Origin: Meiothermus taiwanensis DSM 14542
GTDB lineage: Bacteria > Deinococcota > Deinococci > Deinococcales > Thermaceae
Length of the DNA: 39,264 nt
Assembly: GCA_000482765.1 (NCBI GenBank)
Contig: AXWR01000027.1
Location: forward strand, 1-39,264
Direction: 5' to 3'
Shown piece after piece: positions 21,621 to 30,553 of the stretch (positions are counted from its first letter, which is position 1; each line of letters begins with the position of its first letter). The notes beneath the pieces are model-generated. The model did no database searches. It worked only from the letters and a program-made list of their open reading frames with translations, and had not been told where the DNA came from. The position numbers were made by a program, and so were the translations under genes.

Positions 21621-22430
21621 ATGGGTGAGAGACTAAAAAACGCTCCGGTCTACTTCGTGATCGGCCAGGTCAGGTTCAACCCGGTTCCCGTGCCGATCCG
21701 GGATAACATCGAAAAGATCCAGGAGGGTTTCCGGCGGCTGGGCTATACCGACTACCGCCCGCAGACCCTGCAGCAGATGCAGATCGTCCTGGAAAACGGT
21801 CGGGTTACCGAGAGGCCCATAGGGCCGGTGGATATCTTTGAGTTTGCCAATGCCGAGCGCACCGAGCTGTTCCGCCTCGAGCCCGCCCAGCTTTCCCTGC
21901 AGACGGTGGACTACCAGACCTTCGCGGGATTCTCGCAGGCCCTGGCCGGGGGGCTCGAGGTGCTGGCCGGGAACCTTCCGCTTGACTTCATCGAGCGGGT
22001 GGGGCTGCGCTTCCTGGATGCGGTGATGCCACGGGAGGGGGAGGATGTGGCCGATTACCTGCACGAGCAGTTATTGGGCCTCTCGGCGCTGGCCGACAAC
22101 CTTACTACCACCTTCAGCCTTTCCGAGACCCTGATGCGGCGGGGCAGCGACTCCATCCTGGCCCGGGTGGTCATCCAGGAAGGAAGGGTGGGTTTCCCGC
22201 CCGACCTTGAGGGCGTGGGGATGGAGATTGGGGCGCGCTTTCGCAACTTCAGCGGACGGCTTGCCATACTGGACAACGATGCCTTTTACACGGAGCGCAT
22301 GCGATTTCATGGCGTCTCAACCATCCCGAGCGTCATGGAGACTTTCAAGCGGCTAAGGAATCTGATCGACGAGGTTTTCCAGAAGTCTGTCACCGAGAAG
22401 GCCTTTGAGGTGTGGAGGGGGGAGGACTAG
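21621..22430 (+). CDS. TIGR04255-like protein
   Basis: A 269-residue protein. It resembles the TIGR04255 family: start with NAPVYFVIGQVRFNPVP, then IQEGFRRLGYTDYRP, a middle segment GGLEVLAGNLPLDFIERVGLRFLDAV, and a C-terminal YTERMRFHGVSTIPSVMETFKRLRN, the stretch where such proteins carry the conserved (D/N)xxH pattern. The biochemical function of the family is unknown; members are scattered and often next to small regulatory or toxin-antitoxin-like genes. It is followed 3 bp later by an HTH gene and appears to be the first gene of a small cassette. No signal or membrane segment. Confidence 0.7.
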   Translation: MGERLKNAPVYFVIGQVRFNPVPVPIRDNIEKIQEGFRRLGYTDYRPQTLQQMQIVLENGRVTERPIGPVDIFEFANAERTELFRLEPAQLSLQTVDYQTFAGFSQALAGGLEVLAGNLPLDFIERVGLRFLDAVMPREGEDVADYLHEQLLGLSALADNLTTTFSLSETLMRRGSDSILARVVIQEGRVGFPPDLEGVGMEIGARFRNFSGRLAILDNDAFYTERMRFHGVSTIPSVMETFKRLRNLIDEVFQKSVTEKAFEVWRGED

Positions 22431-22433
22431 ACC

Positions 22434-23006
22434 ATGCCGTTGTTACCTGTACCGCAACCGCCTGTCCTGGAAGAGAGGGTCTTACCGTCGCCCGGTACGA
22501 TTCTGATGCACCTGGGGAAACAGATCAGCTCAACCGGATACATCCGCGAGTTGGCCTTGCTCACCCACCGCCCCCTGTCGCTCGAGGAGTCCGATCCCGC
22601 CGAGATCCCAGCCCGGGAGAAGCTCGAGTACATCGAGACCGCCCTGGGCCTGCGGGTGGTGCGGCTGGCCGAGCTCCTGGGCGTCTCACGCCAGGCCCTC
22701 TACGACTGGAAGGAGGGCAGGCGCATGAGCGAGGAGAACCACCGCAGGCTGGACGCGCTGTACAAAGCGGCCCGGCGCTTCAGGGAAGCCGGCCTGAGGC
22801 CCGACTACACCACCCTGCACCGCCGGATCGGGGGCGAGCTCGAGTTCCTCCAGGCCCTGGGGCAGGATCCCTTGAACGCGGTGGAAAAGCTGATTGCGGT
22901 GACCGAGCGGGGGGAGAAGCAGCGTGCGTGGTTGAAGCGGCTAGAGAACCGGCCCGAGCGGGGCTCCATAGATGACGAGCTGCCGCCCCACTACCCCGGG
23001 GAGTGA
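22434..23006 (+). CDS. HTH DNA-binding protein of the TIGR04255-like cassette
   Basis: A 190-residue protein preceded by a GGGGAGG Shine-Dalgarno sequence. The helix-turn-helix lies at about 62-105: KLEYIETALGLRVVRLAELL, GVSRQALYDWKEGRRMSEEN; the GVSRQALYDWKEG segment is a typical recognition helix of XRE/Cro-like proteins. The C-terminal ~80 residues are helical (RFREAGLRPDYTTLHRRIGG). Such proteins often repress their own operon or act as antitoxins; the direct repeats before the first gene are a candidate site. It ends 3 bp before the next start codon. Confidence 0.75.
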   Translation: MPLLPVPQPPVLEERVLPSPGTILMHLGKQISSTGYIRELALLTHRPLSLEESDPAEIPAREKLEYIETALGLRVVRLAELLGVSRQALYDWKEGRRMSEENHRRLDALYKAARRFREAGLRPDYTTLHRRIGGELEFLQALGQDPLNAVEKLIAVTERGEKQRAWLKRLENRPERGSIDDELPPHYPGE

Positions 23007-23009
23007 TGG

Positions 23010-23816
23010 ATGGCGGGGGAGTGGAGGCGCGACACGCCCTAGAGACAGGGGCACCTGCTCCCACCCGAGGCGCTGCCGCTGCTAGGTGTCTATGAGGAAG
23101 GCACCTTTGCCGTGGTGATCTCGCACGACTGCGACCTGGCCAACGACGACCTGGAGGAGGAGCCGAACGTGGAGGTGCTCCTGGGCAAGATGGGCGACCC
23201 CAGCGAGTCGGGCAACCTCCGCTGGGGCAAAAGCCCACGCCGCATCCACCTCGAATACACCGATCAAAATGGGAATAAGCTGCTGCTCGAGTTCCGCATC
23301 AACCAGAAGCGGACGGTGGCAAAGAGCGAGCTGTGCCGCTACGATCCCCAGGCATACCGCCTCACAGAGAATGAGCGGGATGCCTTCACACGGTGGCTGG
23401 CCAGCCGCTACCGCCGTTCCGCCTTCCCCGATGCCTTCAACGACGTTCTACGCCTCTCCAGGCTGGGGGAGAAGCTGGAAAGCCAGCTCAAGAAGCCCGA
23501 AGGGGAGGCGATCACGGCGGTGCTTTTTGACCTCGAGGAGAGGTCGAGCGCGGAGTTTCGCCTTTCCGTCTTGCTGCTGTACTCCGACGAGGATCTTTAC
23601 GAGAAAGTTGAGGCAGTTGCCAAGAGCATCCGACAGCTCTTCGAAAAACATGGCCATGAGGTCTCGGCCGAAGGGGTCAGGGTGGAGCTCGAGGACTGCG
23701 TACCCATCTCGGAAGGTGTGCTTACTCTGAAGGATCTGAGGAAGCTGCGGAAGTGGGAGAAGGACTACATCAGCCTGCGGTCGAACCCACCCGGAAAAAT
23801 GATGGGGGAGGTATGA
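23010..23816 (+). pseudogene. Unrecognised gene interrupted by an in-frame TAG at codon 11
   Basis: From ATG 23010 (GGGGAG upstream, 3 bp after the HTH stop) the frame gives MAGEWRRDTP, then TAG at 23040-23042, then RQGHLLPPEALPLLGVYEEG, TFAVVISHDCDLANDD and about 225 more residues with no further stop. The continuity of sense across the TAG shows a single coding frame with a nonsense codon, probably from TGG or CAG. VVISHDCDLAND is a conserved-looking motif, but I do not know the family. Restart at GTG 23112 would give 234 residues but lose part of the first domain. It could be a dead gene, a sequencing error, or a short-leader gene that restarts. Confidence 0.75.
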
Positions 23817-23893
23817 ACCTCCTGACTGTCGAACCCTCCCGACAAGCCCAGGAAGCCACCCGGCACCTTGCCCAACTTCTGGGAGTGCGTTAG
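23813..23893 (+). CDS. 26-codon ORF, apparently a truncated fourth gene
   Basis: ATG 23813 overlaps the preceding stop (ATGA), the usual sign of a real next gene in an operon. The peptide, MNLLTVEPSRQAQEATRHLA then QLLGVR, ends at TAG inside palindromic copy B. The palindrome arm itself encodes LAQL. It is probably a gene cut off at a recombination junction rather than a functional small protein. Confidence 0.4.
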   Translation: MNLLTVEPSRQAQEATRHLAQLLGVR

Positions 23894-23910
23894 TGCAGCA
23901 GTTGGGCAAG
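23867..23910 (-). repeat. 44-bp palindromic element, copy B
   Basis: CTTGCCCAAC (23867-23876) and GTTGGGCAAG (23901-23910) are perfect reverse complements with a 24-nt spacer, the same arms and spacer length as copy A at 21514-21557. The arms extend by one more pair (T/A). Read on the minus strand its spacer shares CCCAG and other positions with copy A. Confidence 0.75.
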
Positions 23911-24004
23911 GTTTGCCGGGCCAGACCGGCAGGCGGCTCGAGGACGGGCTACCCACCCTGCCAGGGGCAGGACACACCCCTCAGGGCCCTCGAGGCGACC
24001 CTGC

Positions 24005-24366
24005 TCATCCCAGGCTAGGGGGCCTCCCTCTCGCGGGCAGCCTTAGCCCGTTGAGCTGGCGGATCCACCGCTCCTTCTCTGCCAGCAGCTTGATGATGAC
24101 GGCCACGGTGGTGTACTGCTGGCTCAACGCCATGGCTTCATCGACGACCGCGGCGGCCAGATCCTCCGCCGATCCACCTTCCGGGAGACTGGCTTGGCCC
24201 CGCCCTGCTCTACCGTCTCGGCCTTTTCCTTGAAGCGCGAGGGGAAGGGCTTCAGCGCTTCGCGCACCTATTCCCAGCTTGTCACCCCGCGATAGCCGTG
24301 GATGCGCTGTATGGTCCGGGCCAGGCGGTCGCGTTCGGCATCCAGTTCAGGATGAGGGGTGGACAT
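24005..24366 (-). pseudogene. Small degraded gene of unknown function
   Basis: From ATG 24364-24366 the minus strand reads MSTPHPELDAERDRLARTIQ, RIHGYRGVTSWE, then TAG, VREALKPFPSRFKEKAETVE, and after a frame change EGGSAEDLAAAVVDEAMALS, QQYTTVAVIIKLLAEKERWI, RQLNGLR. One nonsense codon and at least one indel break it. The helical, charged character is retained over about 110 residues. It lies 25 bp after the HEXXH-protein gene on the same strand and was probably cotranscribed with it. I do not recognise the family. Confidence 0.6.
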
Positions 24367-24391
24367 ACTCGTTCGGGCCGTCTCGGTCTTT

Positions 24392-26107
24392 CTACTCGCT
24401 GCGCGATAACGCATCCTTCTGAAGCCTCGATTTAAGGAGCTCTATGCGGTATGTTTGCCGCTCCGCCTCAAGGCGCGGCCCCTCGCCTTCATAAGGGGTG
24501 GGCGCGGCCAGCGCTTCCAGGGCCGCTTCGATGGCCACCGGCCCAAGGCGGTAGGCCGCCCGGGGTGTTTTCTCATAGGGATCAAACTGCTCTTCCCACC
24601 GATGGGGCATGTTCCGCTCCTTCCCGTTGAGCGGCAAGGCTACATCCTTGAGCAAGGAGGCCACCTCAAAGGCCTGCTCCTCGCTGAGCTCGCGCCAGAG
24701 CTTGCGCCCCTTATATAGCCGCCAGCGGCCCGAGGAGTCAACCCGTACCCGCATCCCGCTCCAGGCCTCGAGGGTGTCGCGGGTGGGGAAGAGGTGGGTC
24801 TGGCCCAGGAGTCCCAGCACCGTGTGGCTTACCCGCTCAGGCTCCCGCTCATCCTCGGGCAGCACCTCGAGGGCGTAGGCTTGCAGCAGCCCCAGGGCGT
24901 GATACTGCACTGGGTCGGTGGGGTTGTCGTTGGGCGAGGGGAACAGGTGGCGGAGCACCCGGTACATCAGCCGCCGCTCGGGCTTGAGCTCGCTGAGGCC
25001 GTAGCGGCTCATGAAAGCGCCCAGCACCTGCTCGGGGGTGGGTTTGTTTTGGGGGTTTGCAGGATCGATCAGACCCAGGCGGAAGGCCAGGTGGAAGGAA
25101 AGACCGTAATAAAAGTCATGGCCATCAAAGCTATAGCCATCAAGGTCTTCCTTGAACATCTCGAGCGAGGCCTGGCGCATCCGCTCCCTGCCGAAGCGCT
25201 CTGCTAAACGAACCAACGCCTCCCAGGAGTACCCCCCGCCGAAATAGTGTCCCCTTTTGTACTCCCACTCCTGGATGTAATGCGATTCGTGCAGCTCATC
25301 CAGCCATCTCTCGTCTTCGGGGGTTTCGGCCAGTCTGTACAGAGCAAGCGTGTTCAGCATTACGACAGGGGGTATCTCCAGCGGCCAGCGCTGGAAGAAG
25401 GTCATGGGGTGCTCCAGGAAGCGGGCCTCCGGCTCCAGCCCCGCTACCTCAAACCCCCAGCCCGACAGCAGCTCGTCCAAGGCCCCCAGCAGCCGGTCGA
25501 AGAAAGTACCCTGGAAGGCTCGCAGCATCATGGCGTGGGCCTGTTCGTGGAAGTAGAAGCTCACCGGCCTGGCCCGCGGCTCGCGTACTTCCTCGACCCG
25601 GTCGCTCAGCCAGAGCAACCCTCTCTCCCCCTGTTTTGCAGATGATCTCTGGGCAGTAAGTTTGAAATCAGCGAGAATTTGATCAGTGGTTTCGATTAAG
25701 ATGCCTATCAGGGGATTCAAGGGCGCTTTCACGCTGCGGGGACGATCCCACAGGGGGCGGCTGGTCTGCCGCAGCAGGAAAAGGGCCAGGACATGCGAGG
25801 CCGCCGGATTCTCCCGGTGCCAGGGCAGCCTCTTCTCCACCTGCTCCCAGGCCTGCCGGTAGGTTGCCATGGCCTGCTCCTCCCCCTGACGGTACCAGCG
25901 GTCAATCGCATTAAAGTAATGCCTCCAGATTGGTTCCGAGGAGGGATCCTTGTACTCCCCCCCTTCCATCAGAGCCGCATAGGCCCGCTCCTCAATCCAG
26001 GTGAAGAAACCCGAGAGGCTGCCGTGCCCATCAAGGGCCTTCTCCAGGCGGCGGGCCACCCGGTTAACCTGCAGCTCGTTGAGATAGAGGCTGGTGGGTT
26101 TTTTCAT
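24392..26107 (-). CDS. 571-residue protein with HEXXH motif (unrecognised)
   Basis: A large cytoplasmic protein without signal or membrane segments. SFYFHEQAHAMMLRAFQG contains HEQAH at 187-191, the zinc-binding HEXXH pattern of gluzincin/metzincin peptidases, in a helix after a short strand. A third ligand cannot be assigned with confidence; EEL and Glu-rich helices follow. The rest is rich in Trp, Tyr and His (WRHYFNAIDRWYRQGEE; YIQEWEYKRGHYFGGGYSWE). No known family is recognised. It overlaps the upstream small gene by 4 bp (ATGA) and is followed by a degraded gene, so it belongs to a three-gene operon. Peptidase activity is inference from one motif. Confidence 0.65.
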   Translation of the reverse strand: MKKPTSLYLNELQVNRVARRLEKALDGHGSLSGFFTWIEERAYAALMEGGEYKDPSSEPIWRHYFNAIDRWYRQGEEQAMATYRQAWEQVEKRLPWHRENPAASHVLALFLLRQTSRPLWDRPRSVKAPLNPLIGILIETTDQILADFKLTAQRSSAKQGERGLLWLSDRVEEVREPRARPVSFYFHEQAHAMMLRAFQGTFFDRLLGALDELLSGWGFEVAGLEPEARFLEHPMTFFQRWPLEIPPVVMLNTLALYRLAETPEDERWLDELHESHYIQEWEYKRGHYFGGGYSWEALVRLAERFGRERMRQASLEMFKEDLDGYSFDGHDFYYGLSFHLAFRLGLIDPANPQNKPTPEQVLGAFMSRYGLSELKPERRLMYRVLRHLFPSPNDNPTDPVQYHALGLLQAYALEVLPEDEREPERVSHTVLGLLGQTHLFPTRDTLEAWSGMRVRVDSSGRWRLYKGRKLWRELSEEQAFEVASLLKDVALPLNGKERNMPHRWEEQFDPYEKTPRAAYRLGPVAIEAALEALAAPTPYEGEGPRLEAERQTYRIELLKSRLQKDALSRSE

Positions 26108-26481
26108 CGCACACCCCCCTGGCGGCTGCGGGCGGGCGCACGGTGGGGAAGCTGCCGGCGGCGGGCCGAACGCTGCAGGGGCCGCCCCGGAGGGGCGGCC
26201 TTCTCATAGGGATAGCAGGTGAGGATGGTCCGGCTCTCCAGATCCACCACCAGCACCAGGGAGCCATCGCGCAGCTTGAGCACGCGCTCGCCGGCCGAGA
26301 AGGAATGGGCCAGCGGGGAAAGGGGCCGGGCCCGCCGGGCGCGGCGCTCGAGGACCTCGCCGGCTTTGCACGGGCTGGCGCCTGGGTTGAAGCGCTCGAC
26401 GAAGCGCTCTTTGGCATGGGTGGAAACAAAGAACTGGCGGCTGCGGAGGGAGGAGGGGAAGGGTCTCGAGGGCTTTTTCAT
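26104..26481 (-). CDS. Small DUF4258-like protein, first gene of HEXXH operon
   Basis: A 125-residue protein. FVSTHAKERFVERFNPG followed later by VLKLRDGSLVLVVDLESRTI and LTCYPYEK resembles the DUF4258/BrnT-like alpha-beta fold found in many toxin-like small proteins, with a conserved H-A-x-x-R-F-x-x-R-F. The C-terminal ~30 residues are Arg/Pro-rich and probably disordered. I chose ATG 26479-26481 because a promoter -10 box lies 7 nt upstream; an earlier ATG at 26490 would overlap that box. It overlaps the 571-residue protein by ATGA and may be its partner. Confidence 0.55.
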   Translation of the reverse strand: MKKPSRPFPSSLRSRQFFVSTHAKERFVERFNPGASPCKAGEVLERRARRARPLSPLAHSFSAGERVLKLRDGSLVLVVDLESRTILTCYPYEKAAPPGRPLQRSARRRQLPHRAPARSRQGGVR

Positions 26482-26488
26482 GTTTTGC

Positions 26489-26518
26489 ATATTAGGTATA
26501 ACCTAGTTAGTTTGTCAA
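26489..26518 (-). promoter_or_regulatory. Promoter of the HEXXH operon, leaderless geometry
   Basis: On the minus strand a perfect -35, TTGACA (26513-26518), is followed after 18 bp by TAATAT (26489-26494), and 7 nt later by ATG 26481. The expected transcription start is at or next to the A of the start codon. Confidence 0.65.
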
Positions 26519-26729
26519 TAGGAACTATAGACTAGCGACTATGCTAAGTGCGGCTCTGCCTTCCTGGATGCTCCAGTCACCCGAGCTTCCGCTTCGGGTC
26601 GCCTGGTACGGCACCTTCCATGACCAACTCAGCCCGCTGCCTGGTCGTCAGCAGGGTTCCGGCCTTATGGCGACGACTGCGTAAATCTTGACACGACCGT
26701 TAAAGTAAGCAAGGGGAGAAAAGTTTGAC

Positions 26730-28754
26730 ATGGAAAACGGCCAACTCACATGGATCACCAATTTCATCTGGAGCATTGCCGATGATGTGCTGCGCGACCT
26801 CTACGTGCGCGGCAAGTACCGCGATGTCATCCTGCCCATGACGGTCATCCGTCGGCTGGATGCGGTGCTCGAGCCCACCAAGCAGGAGGTGCTCGAGATG
26901 AAGGCCAAACTCGACAAGGCAGGCATTACGAACCAGGATTCCGTCCTGCGGCAGGCCGCCGGACAGGCGTTTTACAACACCTCGCCGTTTACCCTGCGCG
27001 ACCTCAAGGCACGCTCGAGCCGGCAACAGCTGGAGGCGGATTTCCGTGCCTACCTCGATGGCTTCTCGCCCAACGTGCAGGAGATCATCGACAACTTCGA
27101 GTTCCGCAACCAGATTTCGCGTCTGGCCAGAGCCGACGCCCTGGGCGCGCTCATCGAGAAGTTCCTCGACCCGTCCATCAACCTGAGTCCTGATCCAGTG
27201 CTCAACGACGACGGTACCGTCCGGCTGCCGGGCCTCGACAACCATGCCATGGGCACCATCTTCGAGGAGCTGGTGCGCCGTTTTAACGAGGAAAACAACG
27301 AAGAAGCTGGCGAGCACTGGACCCCGCGCGATGCCGTCCGGCTCATGGCCCGCCTGATCTTCGAGCCGATTGCCGACCGGATCACCGACGGCACCTACCT
27401 GCTCTACGACGGCGCCTGTGGCACCGGCGGGATGCTCACGGTGGCCGAGGAAACCCTCCTGCATCTGGCCAAAGAGCGGGGCAAACAGGTCTCGGTGCAT
27501 CTTTTCGGGCAGGAGATCAACGCCGAAACCTACGCCATCTGCAAGGCCGACCTGCTGCTCAAGGGCGAGGGCGAGGCCGCCGACAACATCGTGGGCGGCC
27601 CCGAACATTCCACCCTCTCCAACGACGCTTTCCCCGGCCGCACCTTCGACTTCATGCTCTCCAATCCGCCCTACGGGAAGAGCTGGAGAAGCGACCTGGA
27701 GCGCATGGGCGGTAGGTCTGGCATCAAGGATCCGCGCTTTGTTGTGCAGCACCGGGGCGAGGAGCTGTCGCTGATCACCCGCTCCAGCGACGGGCAGATG
27801 TTGTTTTTGGCGAATATGCTCTCCAAGATGAAGCACGACACCCCACTCGGCAGCCGCATCGCCGAGGTGCACAACGGCTCGTCGCTGTTTACGGGGGATG
27901 CCGGCCAGGGGGAGAGCAACATCCGCCGCTGGATCATCGAGAACGACTGGCTCGAGGCCATCGTGGCCCTGCCGCTCAACATGTTCTACAACACCGGTAT
28001 TGCCACCTACATCTGGGTGCTCACGAACCGCAAGCCCGAGCACCGCAAAGGCCGCGTGCAACTCATCGATGCCACGCAGTGGTATAAGCCCCTGCGCAAG
28101 AACCTGGGCAAGAAAAACTGTGAACTTTCCGAAGAAGATATCCGCCGCATTGTCGATACCTTCATCAAATTCGAGGAGACCGAGCAGTCCAAGATCTTCC
28201 CCAATGCCGCGTTCGGCTACTGGAAGGTGACGGTCGAGCGCCCCCTGCGCCTGAAGGGCATCGATCCCGAGCGCACCTACACCCCCAAGGAGATCAAGTC
28301 GCTTCTGGAAAAGGCCGAGCGTGCCGACGATGCGCCACCAGTCATCAAGAAGATTCACCAACCCGGCACCGCCCCCGATCCGCTGCGCGGCCTGTTCGAG
28401 GCCACCATTCAGGGCAAGACGCGCGTGGTGGAGTACGAGCCGGACACAGAACTGCGGGACACCGAGCAGATCCCCTTCCTCGAGTGCGCCGCCTGCCATG
28501 CGCCCGGCTACCTGCCGAGCAAAGAGGACGAGCGCACAGCCATCGAGGCCTTCTTGCACCGCGAAGTGCTACCCTACGCGCCAGATGCCTGGTACGATCC
28601 AGAAAGCATCAAGGTGGGCTACGAGATCAACTTCAACCGCTATTTCTACAAGCCCAAGGCCCTGCGGCCGCTAGAGGAAATCCGCGCCGATCTTTTGGCG
28701 GTGGAGAGGGAGGCCGAGGGGTTGTTGGCGGAGATTTTGGGAGGGCGCGGCTAA
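26730..28754 (+). CDS. hsdM: Type I restriction-modification methyltransferase subunit HsdM
   Basis: A 674-residue N6-adenine DNA methyltransferase. The HsdM N-terminal helical domain (about 1-160; [17 protein letters not shown]) is followed by the catalytic domain: AdoMet motif [11 protein letters not shown] near 227, motif [10 protein letters not shown] near 312, and [13 protein letters not shown] just before. It methylates the host target sequence with HsdS and forms the core of the restriction complex. It is the first gene of the operon, 210 bp past the divergent HEXXH promoter, with a GGGGAG Shine-Dalgarno sequence. Its stop overlaps the next ATG (TAATG). A TTGACA at 26688-26693 is a possible -35, but no clear -10 was found. 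Confidence 0.95.
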   Translation: MENGQLTWITNFIWSIADDVLRDLYVRGKYRDVILPMTVIRRLDAVLEPTKQEVLEMKAKLDKAGITNQDSVLRQAAGQAFYNTSPFTLRDLKARSSRQQLEADFRAYLDGFSPNVQEIIDNFEFRNQISRLARADALGALIEKFLDPSINLSPDPVLNDDGTVRLPGLDNHAMGTIFEELVRRFNEENNEEAGEHWTPRDAVRLMARLIFEPIADRITDGTYLLYDGACGTGGMLTVAEETLLHLAKERGKQVSVHLFGQEINAETYAICKADLLLKGEGEAADNIVGGPEHSTLSNDAFPGRTFDFMLSNPPYGKSWRSDLERMGGRSGIKDPRFVVQHRGEELSLITRSSDGQMLFLANMLSKMKHDTPLGSRIAEVHNGSSLFTGDAGQGESNIRRWIIENDWLEAIVALPLNMFYNTGIATYIWVLTNRKPEHRKGRVQLIDATQWYKPLRKNLGKKNCELSEEDIRRIVDTFIKFEETEQSKIFPNAAFGYWKVTVERPLRLKGIDPERTYTPKEIKSLLEKAERADDAPPVIKKIHQPGTAPDPLRGLFEATIQGKTRVVEYEPDTELRDTEQIPFLECAACHAPGYLPSKEDERTAIEAFLHREVLPYAPDAWYDPESIKVGYEINFNRYFYKPKALRPLEEIRADLLAVEREAEGLLAEILGGRG

Positions 28755-30553
28755 TGGCGACGCAGCGGTATTCTGTCACCCCGCACCCTATTGAAACCTT
28801 GTTGGCCTGGGTGAAATCAGGCGAGATCGCCATCCCGGAGATTCAGCGTCCTTTCGTGTGGGACTCGACCAAGGTGCGTAATTTCATTGATTCGCTCTAC
28901 CAGGGTTACCCGGTGGGCTACCTAATTGCCTGGCGCAATCCCAACGTCAAACTCAAGGACGGTACCACCTCAGCGGGAAAGCGCATCCTCATCGATGGTC
29001 AGCAGCGAGTAACAGCGCTGATGGCGGCCGTGCTTGGTCATGAAGTGCTGGCGAAAGACTATGAGACGGTGCGTATCCGCATCGCCTTCCACCCTGTCGA
29101 GGAGCGCTTTGAGGTTCACAACCCCGCTATCGCAAAGGATAGGGCATGGATTGCCGACATCAGCCGCCTATTCGTACCCGATGCTTACCTTGGTGATTTT
29201 GTCGATGATTATATTACGCGTAATCCCGAGGCCGACCGAAAGCAAGTTGGCCGAGTACTCGAACGTCTAAAGAAAATTGTCAATAACCATATCGGCTTGA
29301 TCGAACTTGCAGAGGATCTCGACATCGAGACCGTAACCGAGATCTTCATTCGTGTGAACTCTGCCGGCGTCGAACTCTCCCAGGCAGACTTCGCCATGTC
29401 CAAGATCGCGGTTAACGAAAAGTACGGCGGCAATCTACTACGCAAAGCAATTGACTATTTCTGCCACCTCGCGGTCGCTCCGGAGTTCGCATCGAAGATC
29501 GAAAAGAATGATCCCCTCTTCGTTGCCAGCGAATTCTGGCCGAAGATGAAGTGGCTTAAGGATGTCAACGACGACCTCTACGACCCCACATACACCGATG
29601 TGCTGCGCGTGGCCTTTACCTTTCAGTTTGGCAGAGGTAAGCTGCAGGATTTGGTGGCACTACTCTCGGGACGCAATTTCGAAACCCGCGAGTACGAGGA
29701 ATCCATCGCCGAGGAATCCTTTGCGAAATTGAAGGCCGGTATCGAGGCCTTCATGAACAAGACCCACTTCGAGCGCTTGACCATGATCCTGCGCTCGGCG
29801 GGCTTTGTGACTTCTGACTTAATCACGAGCCGGAATGCGGTCAATTTTGCCTACATCCTCTACCTGCGGGGACGGGCCGAGGGCCTGCCCGCTGACGAGC
29901 TGGAGCGGCTGGTGCGGCGCTGGTACGTGATGTCCATCCTCACCGGACGTTATACCGGTAGTCCCGAGTCCGCCTTTGATCAGGACATACGCCAAATGGC
30001 AAGCCGAGGCATTAAGCAGTACGTCGCAGCGGTCATCGAAAGCGAGTTGCCCGAGAGTTTCTGGACAGGGGTGCTGCCCCAGCACATGGATACATCTTCG
30101 TTGCAAAGTCCGTACTTCATCGCCTATCTGGCCGCCCAGGCGCGCCTTGGCGACAGGGGTTTCCTCTCTAGGGACATCACCGTCCGGGATCTCCTGCTCA
30201 ACCGTGGCGACAAGCATCACATTTTCCCGCGCCGGTACCTACAACAGCAGGGGCTGAACCGAGGCCGCTACAACCAGATCGCCAACTTCGTTATGGCACA
30301 AAGCGAAATCAACATCGCCATCGGCGACAAGCCGCCGCAGGTCTACTTTAAGGAGATTGCCGAACAGGTGAACGGCGGCCCCAAGCGCTACGGCGGCATC
30401 ACCGACCCGGATACCCTGCGGCAAAACTTCGAGGAGAACTGCCTGCCGATAAGCCTCATGGATGGCCAGGTGCCGGACTACGAAACATTCCTGGCTGAGC
30501 GGCGACGGCTCATGGCCCTGCGCATCAAACGCTGGTTCGAGGTGCTCGGATGA
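28754..30553 (+). CDS. DUF262/HNH (GmrSD-like) protein inside the type I RM operon
   Basis: A 599-residue protein. The N-terminal DUF262 (ParB/Srx-like NTPase) domain has [29 protein letters not shown] and [10 protein letters not shown] with the diagnostic DGQQR at about 81-85. The middle is helical; [20 protein letters not shown] is typical of the family. The C-terminal DUF1524-like HNH nuclease has [12 protein letters not shown] near 486 and [17 protein letters not shown]. It resembles GmrS and GmrD fused in one chain, the type IV endonucleases that cut modified phage DNA, and related SspE/BrxU proteins. It overlaps hsdM by 1 bp and hsdS by 4 bp. It may be an independent anti-modified-DNA nuclease carried by the RM operon. 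Confidence 0.88.
   Translation: MATQRYSVTPHPIETLLAWVKSGEIAIPEIQRPFVWDSTKVRNFIDSLYQGYPVGYLIAWRNPNVKLKDGTTSAGKRILIDGQQRVTALMAAVLGHEVLAKDYETVRIRIAFHPVEERFEVHNPAIAKDRAWIADISRLFVPDAYLGDFVDDYITRNPEADRKQVGRVLERLKKIVNNHIGLIELAEDLDIETVTEIFIRVNSAGVELSQADFAMSKIAVNEKYGGNLLRKAIDYFCHLAVAPEFASKIEKNDPLFVASEFWPKMKWLKDVNDDLYDPTYTDVLRVAFTFQFGRGKLQDLVALLSGRNFETREYEESIAEESFAKLKAGIEAFMNKTHFERLTMILRSAGFVTSDLITSRNAVNFAYILYLRGRAEGLPADELERLVRRWYVMSILTGRYTGSPESAFDQDIRQMASRGIKQYVAAVIESELPESFWTGVLPQHMDTSSLQSPYFIAYLAAQARLGDRGFLSRDITVRDLLLNRGDKHHIFPRRYLQQQGLNRGRYNQIANFVMAQSEINIAIGDKPPQVYFKEIAEQVNGGPKRYGGITDPDTLRQNFEENCLPISLMDGQVPDYETFLAERRRLMALRIKRWFEVLG

Noticed and set aside
26560..26700. Possible transposase tail before hsdM (RCLVVSRVPALWRRLRKS)
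   Set aside because: Too short to identify, and the surrounding sequence has no element ends.
26700..28559. 619-codon open frame on the minus strand
   Set aside because: Antisense of hsdM; rich in His/Gly/Leu repeats typical of a shadow frame.
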